NCBI RefSeq assembly: GCF_000003605.2
Contig: NW_003132290.1
Coordinates: 1-14,181 of the forward strand
Length of the DNA: 14,181 nucleotides
Source of the DNA: Saccoglossus kowalevskii
Taxonomy: Eukaryota; Hemichordata; Enteropneusta; Harrimaniidae
Direction: 5' to 3'
The notes beneath the pieces were generated by a model. The model ran no database searches. It saw nothing but the letters and a program-made list of their open reading frames with translations, and was not told the origin of the DNA. Positions within the stretch are counted from its first letter, which is position 1. Each line of letters opens with the position of its first letter. This document shows, in pieces, positions 1-7,250 of this stretch. A program made the translations under genes and the position numbers.

Positions 1-531
1 TACAAATAAAACAAATGCATCATGTGTTTGATGTGATACTCGTACTGTTTATCTTAACAAGATTCGCTATGCTCCTTATTGGATTGAAGGATTTTAAGTA
101 TCTTTGCTCGTAATTTGATATGATAAATCATTTTCATAAATAACAATAGTGTGCCTTCATGATTCAAATCGCAGTGCATCATAAGACCCAATATACTTTA
201 AGGTCACGCCGTGGTAAAATTGTAATTACACCTATAAGGTATATAAATTAACTTTATGGACAGGGTACGGCTTTTGGTGCCCTCTGTCTTACGTCTTCCG
301 GCACACTACCTCGGACCGCAAAAGCCATAACCCGTCAATAAAGACAGAACTAACGCATATAACTTTGCGCCGAACTATATACTAATATATAATTATAGTA
401 TTTTCAAATGATATGTTCCTACAATACAGAGAACATAGTCTCATTCGATGTCTTAGATATCTGTTATCAATTGAAGGCAATGTACGTTAAAGTCCACATG
501 TTCGTTTCTCATTGATATGTATTGTAGTGTG

Positions 532-1117
532 TTTGTCAATTACGCTATTATGTTGCGTTTCCCATACACGGATTATAGTTGGCATCATCCATGATAGAAG
601 TAGATAGAATATACACAATGCTAAATTATTACTTTCACTTACATTGATTCCAATCTCTAGCGTTATTCCCTACAATTTGAAAAAAAAATATGCATCAAAC
701 GTTAGATTGGATAGATGGTGTTTACTTCAAACCAAACTCGCTTTGTTCATGTAACGATTGAAAAGATGTATGTACCCTGCAGCTAGGGCCATATTATAGA
801 TCATTGCCATGAATCATCATAGCATAACAGAGTATGTGTTTGTGAATCAACTGTTATATTACAAATGTCTTTACAGTGCGTCATAGAACACGCGTTTATT
901 CTGGATCGTACACAATATTTTGTCATATAGAAACAAATGTACATTACTGCATAACGAATCCATGTTTATTTAAATAAATAATTGTCTGCATAAATAAACA
1001 ATGCACAATAGTTATCATTAGATAGCTGTCACGAGCATCCTAACTGTTCAAACAAGTAAAGCAACAGAACTACATTACAGGTTGTGTGTTCTTATTCCTT
1101 TGATACATATTCTATTG
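532..1117. repeat. Diverged internal module A
   Basis: First of the internal modules. Landmarks in order are GTTTGTCAAT ending at 540, TAGATAGAATATACACAATG (601-620), a block from TACAATTTGAAAA (671) through CGTTAGATTGGATAGATGG to ACCAAACTCGC (about 741), and a counterpart of the TAACA..AGTGT...ATGATTC landmark at about 818-848. The TTTGCGCC box is not recognisable here. The tail carries a large AT palindrome (964-999) and ends in AACTACATTACAG (about 1069-1081), which also occurs in similar form before modules D/E and after module C. Equivalents: +3627 in copy 2, +7254 in copy 3, +10882 in copy 4. Limits are approximate. Confidence 0.6.
964..999. repeat. AT-only palindrome and inverted repeat
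   Basis: GTTTATTTA (964-972) and TAAATAAAC (991-999) are exact reverse complements around 18 bases, and the left arm lies in a 14-base perfect palindrome, TTTATTTAAATAAA. It recurs at +3627, +7254 and +10882. Such easily melted elements are common in AT-rich satellites and near replication origins; I only note the structure. Confidence 0.55.
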
Positions 1118-1560
1118 TTTGTCAATTGACATATTAATATACATATTCCGTATGCATATCATGAATGAAATTGCACATGTTGGATTCGGATAGAATATAC
1201 ACAATGTTATGTTAGAATATTGTTTCTTAAATTTACTCATTACTGGGATCCAAAATGTTTTCCCACTCTCTACAATTGAGAAAATATTCATCAAGCGTTA
1301 TATTTGATAAGTGGTATTAATTTGAACCAAATTCGCCATGCCTTTTGAACAACTGAAGGTTTCATGTTTGTTGCTATATTTTGACACCAAAAATAATTGT
1401 TATGAATATCATACATAACAACAGTGTTCCTTCATGATTCGGCACGTATATTAATTAAACCTCTAATCATATAAACATGCAAACAAGCGCATATCACTTT
1501 GCGCCAAACTATATATTCCATATATGCCTTTTGTTTAAAAATAATGTCACTTTAATTTAC
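1118..1560. repeat. Diverged internal module B, best preserved
   Basis: This module shows all landmarks: TTTGTCAATT (1118-1127, within the palindrome GTCAATTGAC at 1121-1130), GATTCGGATAGAATATACAC (1183-1202), ATTGTTTCTTAAATTTAC (1219-1236), the TACAATTGAGAAAA...GTGGT...ACCAAATTCGCCATGC block (1271-1342), CATACATAACAACAGTGTTC...TTCATGATTC (1410-1440) and the ACTTTGCGCCAAACTATATA box ending at about 1516. The ATTGTTTCTTAAATTTAC string is identical over 18 bases with module E (3573-3590), which makes common origin far more likely than chance. A reverse-strand open frame of 60 codons crosses this module, but I regard it as incidental. Confidence 0.7.
1488..1516. repeat. GCGC box shared by modules, copy in module B
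   Basis: The box GCGCATATCACTTTGCGCC followed by AAACTATATAT stands out as a small GC island with a dyad-like pair of GCGC cores inside AT-rich DNA. Sister boxes are at about 354-380 (ACTTTGCGCCGAACTATATA) and 1839-1858 (TGTGCGCTAAACTATATAGT), and all recur in copies 2-4. The sequence is better preserved between modules than its surroundings, which could mean constraint such as protein binding, or simply recent shared ancestry. No named factor site is claimed. Confidence 0.5.
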
Positions 1561-2020
1561 CTTGTTCTGCATTCCAATCTACAAATCAGAAAATATAAGT
1601 GTTAGATTCGATAGGTGGTGTTTATTTGAACTAAACTTAATACCGTTTAATCAATTGATGGATCTTAAACCATAACGAAATTTAGCGTAATAATATTGTG
1701 TGTTTATGAAACGTCAAATTTCACGTGTAATAGTTAAAGCGCGAGTCTGCGCATTGCGAGCTAGTGCTGGTCGTGACACAATGTTATTTACTGAAGATGC
1801 GCATACTGCTTTGTAAACTAGCAAACATCACATAATAATGTGCGCTAAACTATATAGTGTATATATATATATATTTATGATAATTTACAATAATAAACAT
1901 CCAAGCATGTTTAAAATATATGTTCATATAATACACTAAACAGGGTTTGCTCACGCTTTCTTAAATTCATGCAATGCGACTGAGTGCAGGTGCTGCACGC
2001 ATAAACAACTACATTACGTA
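1561..2020. repeat. Diverged internal module C
   Basis: The module lacks a clear 5' part but has the block TACAAATCAGAAAATATAAG...TTAGATTCGATAGGTGGTG (1580-1620) followed by TTTATTTGAACTAAAC. A GTAATAATATTGTGTGTTTATGA counterpart lies near 1689, and AGTGCTGGTCGTGACAC near 1764, which matches AGTGCTGGTCATGCGAC in module D (from about 3419). The third TGCGCTAAACTATATA box lies at about 1841-1856, followed by a TA run. It ends with a hairpin, GTGCAG-GTG-CTGCAC (1984-1998), and AACTACATTACG. Copies 2-4 read ACTCGTAAT where copy 1 lacks CG after 1637. Equivalents to copy 2 are +3629 between 1638 and about 1870, +3627 elsewhere after 302. Confidence 0.6.
1860..1874. repeat. Short TA dinucleotide run
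   Basis: An uninterrupted TA run follows the third GCGC box. Copy 1 has one more TA than copies 2-4, the ordinary slippage expected of a microsatellite. Confidence 0.85.
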
Positions 2021-2280
2021 AATTAACGATGATTTCTAATTCACAGCGACAAGAATAAACATATACAATTGTCATTCATGATTAGTTCGTTATCACGTAC
2101 CCCTTTTGATCTCACTTTGAATTGATATGTGCAAACTCGTAATTGAATGGTGACATACAAAAAACAGCCTAGAGTTTAAATTATTATGCGTACTATATCA
2201 AGTTATTTTGTGTTTGTTTCACAATTGTCAACTACTTATTGTCTTATCTATAATTGTATTATGATTGACATGGATATGTA
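2021..2280. other. Non-modular AT-rich stretch before the core
   Basis: No gene and no clear module landmarks. It contains short echoes of module motifs (CAAACTCGTAATTGAATGG at about 2132, ATTCATGATTAG near 2083) that may be very old module remnants. The A/G site at 2164 (5791, 9419 and 13046 in the other copies) and the copy 3 insertion of T near 9404 fall here. Confidence 0.5.
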
Positions 2281-2315
2281 TTCTCGGGGTGGAGCTAAAG
2301 CACGTGACAATCTAT

Positions 2316-2452
2316 GTTGCTAAGGCGTGCACCACTGTACCATGTATTTGTATGGGCTCTGCTGGTGTGGTACGCTGGGAGAATAGCTATAGTGACAACA
2401 GCTGAAGCCTAGAAAACAGCACAAAATCAACTTTGAAATAATCCTTAGCAAC
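2316..2452. repeat. 10-base inverted repeat spanning the first half of the core
   Basis: GTTGCTAAGG at 2316-2325 is the exact reverse complement of CCTTAGCAAC at 2443-2452, enclosing 117 bases that include the GC-rich segment with GGTGTGGTACGC. The arms do not extend, so this is suggestive, not proof, of a long-range stem or of a small foldback element's ends. Confidence 0.45.
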
Positions 2453-2488
2453 CAAATTTATATATGTTATACATGTAGGAGAGTTTCT

Positions 2489-2581
2489 GCAACTATCACA
2501 AAGTTCCGTTTACTAAAAATTGCCAGCTTTTGTTCTCATTGTGATAGTTGCCTGGCGGTGAAAATGCCCGGATGTCCGCCA
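2489..2581. repeat. Adjacent stem-loops in the core
   Basis: A perfect 13-base inverted repeat encloses 37 bases (2502-2538). One base separates it from a 6-base GC stem, TGGCGG / CCGCCA, with a 17-base loop. A competing pair, GCCAG / CTGGC (2522-2526, 2552-2556), would link the two, so the folds could be mutually exclusive. All arms are intact in the four copies, but since no arm varies there is no compensatory change to prove folding. Confidence 0.6.
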
Positions 2582-2660
2582 CAGAATATTATATTCAATG
2601 TGTTGTTAAGCCAATGTTTCTTTATTCATATGCACCGGGAGGTTAAAACAGCAAGCAAAG

Positions 2661-3130
2661 GTACTTTTCCTAACGAATATAAATCTTCTCCATGGTAATT
2701 TAATATGTTTGGTGTGAAAAAAATATTTGAGCAGGAGTGAGCTTATCTTTCAACCCATAATATGCTAATTAGTTTTGATGACTTATATTCATTCTCAAAT
2801 AACTGAGCGTGCAGTTTACAGTCTCAATATGAGACAACAAACTTGAATATCATCATTTAAATCTCGCTTATGCAAACGAAGATAAAAACTGATACCAATA
2901 AAAGTCATGTAAATTCGACTAAAACGTTTTTAAATTGTTGGTGATAAATCATTTCTAAAATTAATGTTTTCATGGCAACCAGATAAAAAATATTAGGTAC
3001 ATTCCTTTTTAACAAAATCATGAATGTTCGAACGGATGAGTGGTTTGGCAATAACTAATTGTAGGAATCAAGTTTGTTTGCATGGAAACCAAATCAAATT
3101 GGAAATTGTCAATTGGAAAATTATTTTGTA
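2661..3130. other. Non-modular AT-rich stretch after the core
   Basis: No gene seen. It contains a short hairpin, GTCTCA-ATA-TGAGAC (2821-2835), a 13-base string TGATAAATCATTT (2942-2954) that also occurs in module E (121-133 in copy 1), the palindrome GTTCGAAC (3026-3033), and GTTTGCATGGAAAC (3076-3089), a near-palindrome resembling RFX-type X-box sites. The array breaks off in copy 4 just after the last of these. Confidence 0.5.
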
Positions 3131-3493
3131 TTTGTCATATTCGGATAAGAATTTATATCACTTATATCGTATGTGGATATATTGTACACAATATTGTTTG
3201 TCTCAATCATTAGTACTTATCTTTACCTCCTCCTCGCTGTAGTCTCTGTAAATAGGAAAATATACACAAAACGTTATTGGGATAAACGAAAGCATAGTTT
3301 ATTAAACCACACTCACTATGCTATTCATACAATTTAACGGTTCTATTGTTGATAATGATCATCATAACGTAATTACAATTTGTCTACATGATACAAATGT
3401 CATAATACACTTAAAAAAGTGCTGGTCATGCGACAAACTAGATATACCTACAACTACATTGAAGTCTACATATCCTATACAGTGTGTTTATTG
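3131..3493. repeat. Diverged internal module D
   Basis: This is the most decayed of the five. TTTGTCATATTCGGATAAGA (3131-3150) looks like the first two landmarks brought close together. CTGTAAATAGGAAAATATAC through CAAAACGTTATTGGGAT (from about 3246) to ACCACACTCACTATGC (ending 3321) matches the central block. AGTGCTGGTCATGCGACA and AACTACATT (from about 3419 and 3451) match features near the ends of modules C and A. An imperfect palindrome, ATATTGT-AC-ACAATAT, lies at 3179-3194. Two short open frames on the plus strand cross it, with no recognisable product. Copy 4 loses nearly all of this module at the array end. Confidence 0.5.
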
Positions 3494-4158
3494 TTTGTCA
3501 ATACAAATATCATAAATGACATCGTGTATGATGGATTCGGATAGAATATCCAGAATGATGTTAGATTACATTATTGTTTCTTAAATTTACCTTTTGGGGA
3601 TAACCTATTTCATCCATATCATCTACAAATAAAACAAATTGCATCATGTGTTTGATGTGATACTCGTACTGTTTATCTTAACAAGATTCGCTATGCTCCT
3701 TATTGGATTGAAGAATTTTAAGTATCTTGCTCGTAATTTGATATGATAAATCATTTTCATAAATAACAATAGTGTGCATTCATGATTCAAATCGCAGTGC
3801 GTCATAAGACCCAATATACTTTAAGGTCACGCCGTGGTAAAATTGTAATTACACCTATAAGGTATATAAATTATCTTTATGGACAGGGTACGGCTTTTGG
3901 TGCCCTCTGTCACACTACCACACTGGTGCACACTACCTCGGGCCGCAAAAGCCATAAGCCGTCAATAAAGACAGAACTAACGCATATAACTTTGCGCCGA
4001 ACTATATACTAATATATAATTATAGTATTTTCAAATGATATGTTCCTACAATACAGAGAACATAGTCTCATTCGATGTCTTAGATATCTGTTATCAATTG
4101 AAGGCAATGTACGTTAAAGTCCACATGTTCGTTTCTCATTGATATGTATTGTAGTGTG
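3494..4158. repeat. Diverged internal module E, spanning the unit boundary
   Basis: It starts in the last 130 bases of copy 1 and continues into copy 2. Landmarks are TTTGTCAAT (3494-3502), GATTCGGATAGAATATCCAG (3534-3553), ATTGTTTCTTAAATTTAC (3573-3590), TACAAATAAAACAAATTGCATC (3624) to GATTCGCTATGC, CATAAATAACAATAGTGTGC...TTCATGATTC (about 3758-3788) and ACTTTGCGCCGAACTATATA (about 3988-4007). Between the last two lies a GC-richer hairpin region (3882-3962) absent from module B. Because module E is continuous across my chosen boundary, a natural phase for the unit would begin near 3494. In copy 1 the corresponding right part is 1-531. Confidence 0.65.
3882..3962. repeat. GC-richer hairpin region with two competing 3' arms
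   Basis: ACGGCTTTTGG (3890-3900) can pair either with CAAAAGCC (3946-3953, 8 bases) or with AAGCCGT (3956-3962, 7 bases), both using the same GGCTT. A separate small pairing, GACAGGG with CCC-TC-TGTC (3882-3888, 3903-3911, 2-base bulge), overlaps the same 5' arm. The loop holds a 9-base direct repeat, CACACTACC (3911-3919, 3929-3937). It recurs at 7509-7589 and 11137-11217. In copy 1 (259-335) the AAGCCGT arm is AACCCGT and the loop is replaced, while the 8-base stem is kept. A TATA-like TATATAAAT lies just upstream at 3863-3871. Any promoter or RNA role is speculation. Confidence 0.45.
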
Positions 4159-5907
4159 TTTGTCAATTACGCTATTATGTTGCGTTTCCCATACACGGAT
4201 TATAGTTGGCATCATCCATGATAGAAGTAGATAGAATATACACAATGCTAAATTATTACTTTCACTTACATTGATTCCAATCTCTAGCGTTATTCCCTAC
4301 AATTTGAAAAAAAAATATGCATCAAACGTTAGATTGGATAGATGGTGTTTACTTCAAACCAAACTCGCTTTGTTCATGTAACGATTGAAAAGATGTATGT
4401 ACCTTGCATCTAGGGCCATATTATAGATCATTGCCATGAATCATCATAGCATAACAGAGTATGTGTTTGTGAATCAACTGTTATATTACAAATGTCTTTA
4501 CAGTGCGTCATAGAACACGAGTTTATTCTGGATCGTACACAATATTTTGTCATATAGAAACAAATGTACATTACTGCATAACGAATCCATGTTTATTTAA
4601 ATAAATAATTGTCTGCATAAATAAACAATGCACAATAGTTATCATTAGATAGCTGTCACGAGCATCCTAACTGTTCAAACAAGTAAAGCAACAGAACTAC
4701 ATTACAGGTTGTATGTTCTTATTCCTTTGATACATATTCTATTGTTTGTCAATTGACATATTAATATACATATTCCGTATGCATATCATGAATGAAATTG
4801 CACATGTTGGATTCGGATAGAATATACACAATGTTATGTTAGAATATTGTTTCTTAAATTTACTCATTACTGGGATCCAAAATGTTTTCCCACTCTCTAC
4901 AATTGAGAAAATATTCATCAAGCGTTATATTTGATAGGTGGTATTAATTTGAACCAAATTCGCCATGCCTTTTGAACAACTGAAGGTTTCATGTTTGTTG
5001 CTATATTTTGACACCAAAAATAATTGTTATGAATATCATACATAACAACAGTGTTCCTTCATGATTCGGCACGTATATTAATTAAACCTCTAATCATATA
5101 AACATGCAAACAAGCGCATATCACTTTGCGCCAAACTATATATTCCATATATGCCTTTTGTTTAAAAATAATGTCACTTTAATTTACCTTGTTCTGCATT
5201 CCAATCTACAAATCAGAAAATATAAGTGTTAGATTCGATAGGTGGTGTTTATTTGAACTAAACTCGTAATACCGTTTAATCAATTGATGGATCTTAAACC
5301 ATAACGAAATTTAGCGTAATAATATTGTGTGTTTATGAAACGTTAAATTTCACGTGTAATAGTTAAAGCGCGAGTCTGCGCATTGCGAGCTAGTGCTGGT
5401 CGTGACACAATGTTATTTACTGAAGATGCGCATACTGCTTTGTAAACTAGCAAACATCACATAATAATGTGCGCTAAACTATATAGTGTATATATATATA
5501 TTTATGATAATTTACAATAATAAACATCCAAGCATGTTTAAAATATATGTTCATATAATACACTAAACAGGGTTTGCTCACGCTTTCTTAAATTCATGCA
5601 CTGCGACTGAGTGCAGGTGCTGCACGCATAAACAACTACATTACGTAAATTAACGATGATTTCTAATTCACAGCGACAAGAATAAACGTATACAATTGTC
5701 ATTCATGATTAGTTCGTTATCACGTACCCCTTTTGATCTCACTTTGAATTGATATGTGCAAACTCGTAATTGAATGGTGACATACAAAAAGCAGCCTAGA
5801 GTTTAAATTATTATGCGTACTATATCAAGTTATTTTGTGTTTGTTTCACAATTGTCAACTACTTATTGTCTTATCTATAATTGTATTATGATTGACATGG
5901 ATATGTA

Positions 5908-6287
5908 TTCTCGGGGTGGAGCTAAAGCACGTGACAATCTATGTTGCTAAGGCGTGCACCACTGTACCATGTATTTGTATGGGCTCTGCTGGTGTGGTAC
6001 GCTGGGAGAATAGCTATAGTGACAACAGCTGAAGCCTAGAAAACAGCACAAAATCAACTTTGAAATAATCCTTAGCAACCAAATTTATATATGTTATACA
6101 TGTAGGAGAGTTTCTGCAACTATCACAAAGTTCCGTTTACTAAAAATTGCCAGCTTTTGTTCTCATTGTGATAGTTGCCTGGCGGTGAAAATGCCCGGAT
6201 GTCCGCCACAGAATATTATATTCAATGTGTTGTTAAGCCAATGTTTCTTTATTCATATGCACCGGGAGGTTAAAACAGCAAGCAAAG
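5908..6287. other. GC-richer core, copy 2
   Basis: Identical to the copy 1 core by eye. The inverted repeats fall at 5943-5952/6070-6079, 6116-6128/6166-6178 and 6180-6185/6203-6208. Confidence 0.55.
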
Positions 6288-7250
6288 GTACTTTTCCTAA
6301 CGAATATAAATCTTCTCCATGGTAATTTAACATGTTTGGTGTGAAAAAAATATTTGAGCAGGAGTGAGCTTATCTTTCAACCCATAATATGCTAATTAGT
6401 TTTGATGACTTATATTCATTCTCAAATAACTGAGCGTGCAGTTTACAGTCTCAATATGAGACAACAAACTTGAATATCATCATTTAAATCTCGCTTATGC
6501 AAACGAAGATAAAAACTGATACCAATAAAAGTCATGTAAATTCGACTAAAACGTTTATAAATTGTTGGTGATAAATCATTTCTAAAATTAATGTTTTCAT
6601 GGCAACCAGATAAAAAATATTAGGTACATTCCTTTTTAACAAAATCATGAATGTTCGAACGGATGAGTGGTTTGGCAATAACTAATTGTAGGAATCAAGT
6701 TTGTTTGCATGGAAACCAAATCAAATTGGAAATTGTCAATTGGAAAATTATTTTGTATTTGTCATATTCGGATAAGAATTTATATCACTTATATTGTATG
6801 TGGATATATTGTACACAATATTGTTTGTCTCAATCATTAGTACTTATCTTTACCTCCTCCTCGCTGTAGTCTCTGTAAATAGGAAAATATACACAAAACG
6901 TTATTGGGATAAACGAAAGCATAGTTTATTAAACCACACTCACTATGCTATTCATACAATTTAACGGTTCTATTGTTGATAATGATCATCATAACGTAAT
7001 TACAATTTGTCTACATGATACAAATGTCATAATACACTTAAAAAGGTGCTGGTCATGCGACAAACTAGATATACCTACAACTACATTGAAGTCTACATAT
7101 CCTATACAGTGTGTTTATTGTTTGTCAATACAAATATCATAAATGACATCGTGTATGATGGATTCGGATAGAATATCCAGAATGATGTTAGATTACATTA
7201 TTGTTTCTTAAATTTACCTTTTGGGGATAACCTATTTCATCCATATCATC

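Larger units (their letters stand above)
2281..2660. other. GC-richer, inverted-repeat-rich core, copy 1
   Basis: Lines at 2281-2340 and 2521-2580 are about 52-53% GC by count, against 28-32% in typical lines of the unit. The core has three inverted repeats: a 10-base pair GTTGCTAAGG / CCTTAGCAAC (2316-2325, 2443-2452), a 13-base pair GCAACTATCACAA / TTGTGATAGTTGC (2489-2501, 2539-2551), and directly after it TGGCGG / CCGCCA (2553-2558, 2576-2581). A CACGTG E-box-type hexamer lies at 2301-2306. I found no difference among the four copies from about 2256 to 2703, the longest variant-free stretch, though with so few variants this length is within chance. It could be a structured non-coding RNA, a regulatory or protein-bound element, or an old inserted foldback element. 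It matches no tRNA, 5S, U snRNA or 7SL sequence that I know. Confidence 0.55.
1..3623. repeat. Tandem satellite unit, copy 1
   Basis: First visible copy of the large unit. It aligns base for base with the copies starting at 3624, 7251 and 10879, and is 4 bases shorter than copy 2 because of small indels. Its first 331 bases are unusually diverged (see findings). Beyond that it differs privately at few places: G at 1086, A at 1310, loss of CG after 1637, one extra TA in the TA run at 1860-1874, A at 1974, A at 2061 and T at 2704. It contains no plausible gene. In the order seen it holds the end of module E (1-531), modules A, B and C, a non-modular part with a GC-rich core, module D, and the start of another module E. 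The true left edge of the array is not visible, so position 1 may not be a biological boundary. Confidence 0.97.
3624..7250. repeat. Tandem satellite unit, copy 2
   Basis: Complete unit of 3,627 bases, directly abutting copies 1 and 3 in the same orientation with no spacer. Private variants are T at 4404 and T at 4409 (together removing a CTGCAG site present in copies 1, 3 and 4), A at 4520 (removing an ACGCGT site present in the others), T at 5344, A at 6557, T at 6795 and G at 7045. It shares G at 5791 with copy 4 (13046), whereas copies 1 and 3 have A. By eye I found about 14 differences from copy 3, roughly 99.6% identity. The variants at 6795 and 7045 would change amino acids in short open frames, which argues against those frames being constrained. 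Confidence 0.98.

Noticed and set aside
1112-1294. Reverse-strand open frame of 60 codons, present in all four copies
   Set aside because: It overlaps internal module B, whose landmark strings are also found in modules where no frame is open. Nothing suggests a protein.
2240-2417. Reverse-strand stretch through the GC-rich core that reads for about 32 codons with a protein-like look before an in-frame stop, and continues after it
   Set aside because: Too short, interrupted, and without a family I can name. GC-richer sequence gives fewer stops anyway. A translated search of the core would decide whether it is an old exon or transposon fragment.
2256-2703. Variant-free stretch over the core as evidence of selection
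   Set aside because: With about 26 variable sites over 3.3 kb, a gap of about 450 bases is within what random spacing gives, so it does not show constraint by itself.
3024-3515. Open frames of 72 codons (3024-3242) and 65 codons (3318-3515) on the plus strand, repeated in copies 2 and 3
   Set aside because: Short frames expected by chance and preserved only because the unit is nearly identical. The copy 2 differences inside them (6795, 7045) both change amino acids, there is no recognisable domain, and copy 4 loses them at the array end.
3782-4012. Open frame of 76 codons in copies 2-4, also at 7409 and 11037
   Set aside because: It crosses the hairpin region, has no known domain, and is interrupted by a stop at 249-251 in copy 1.
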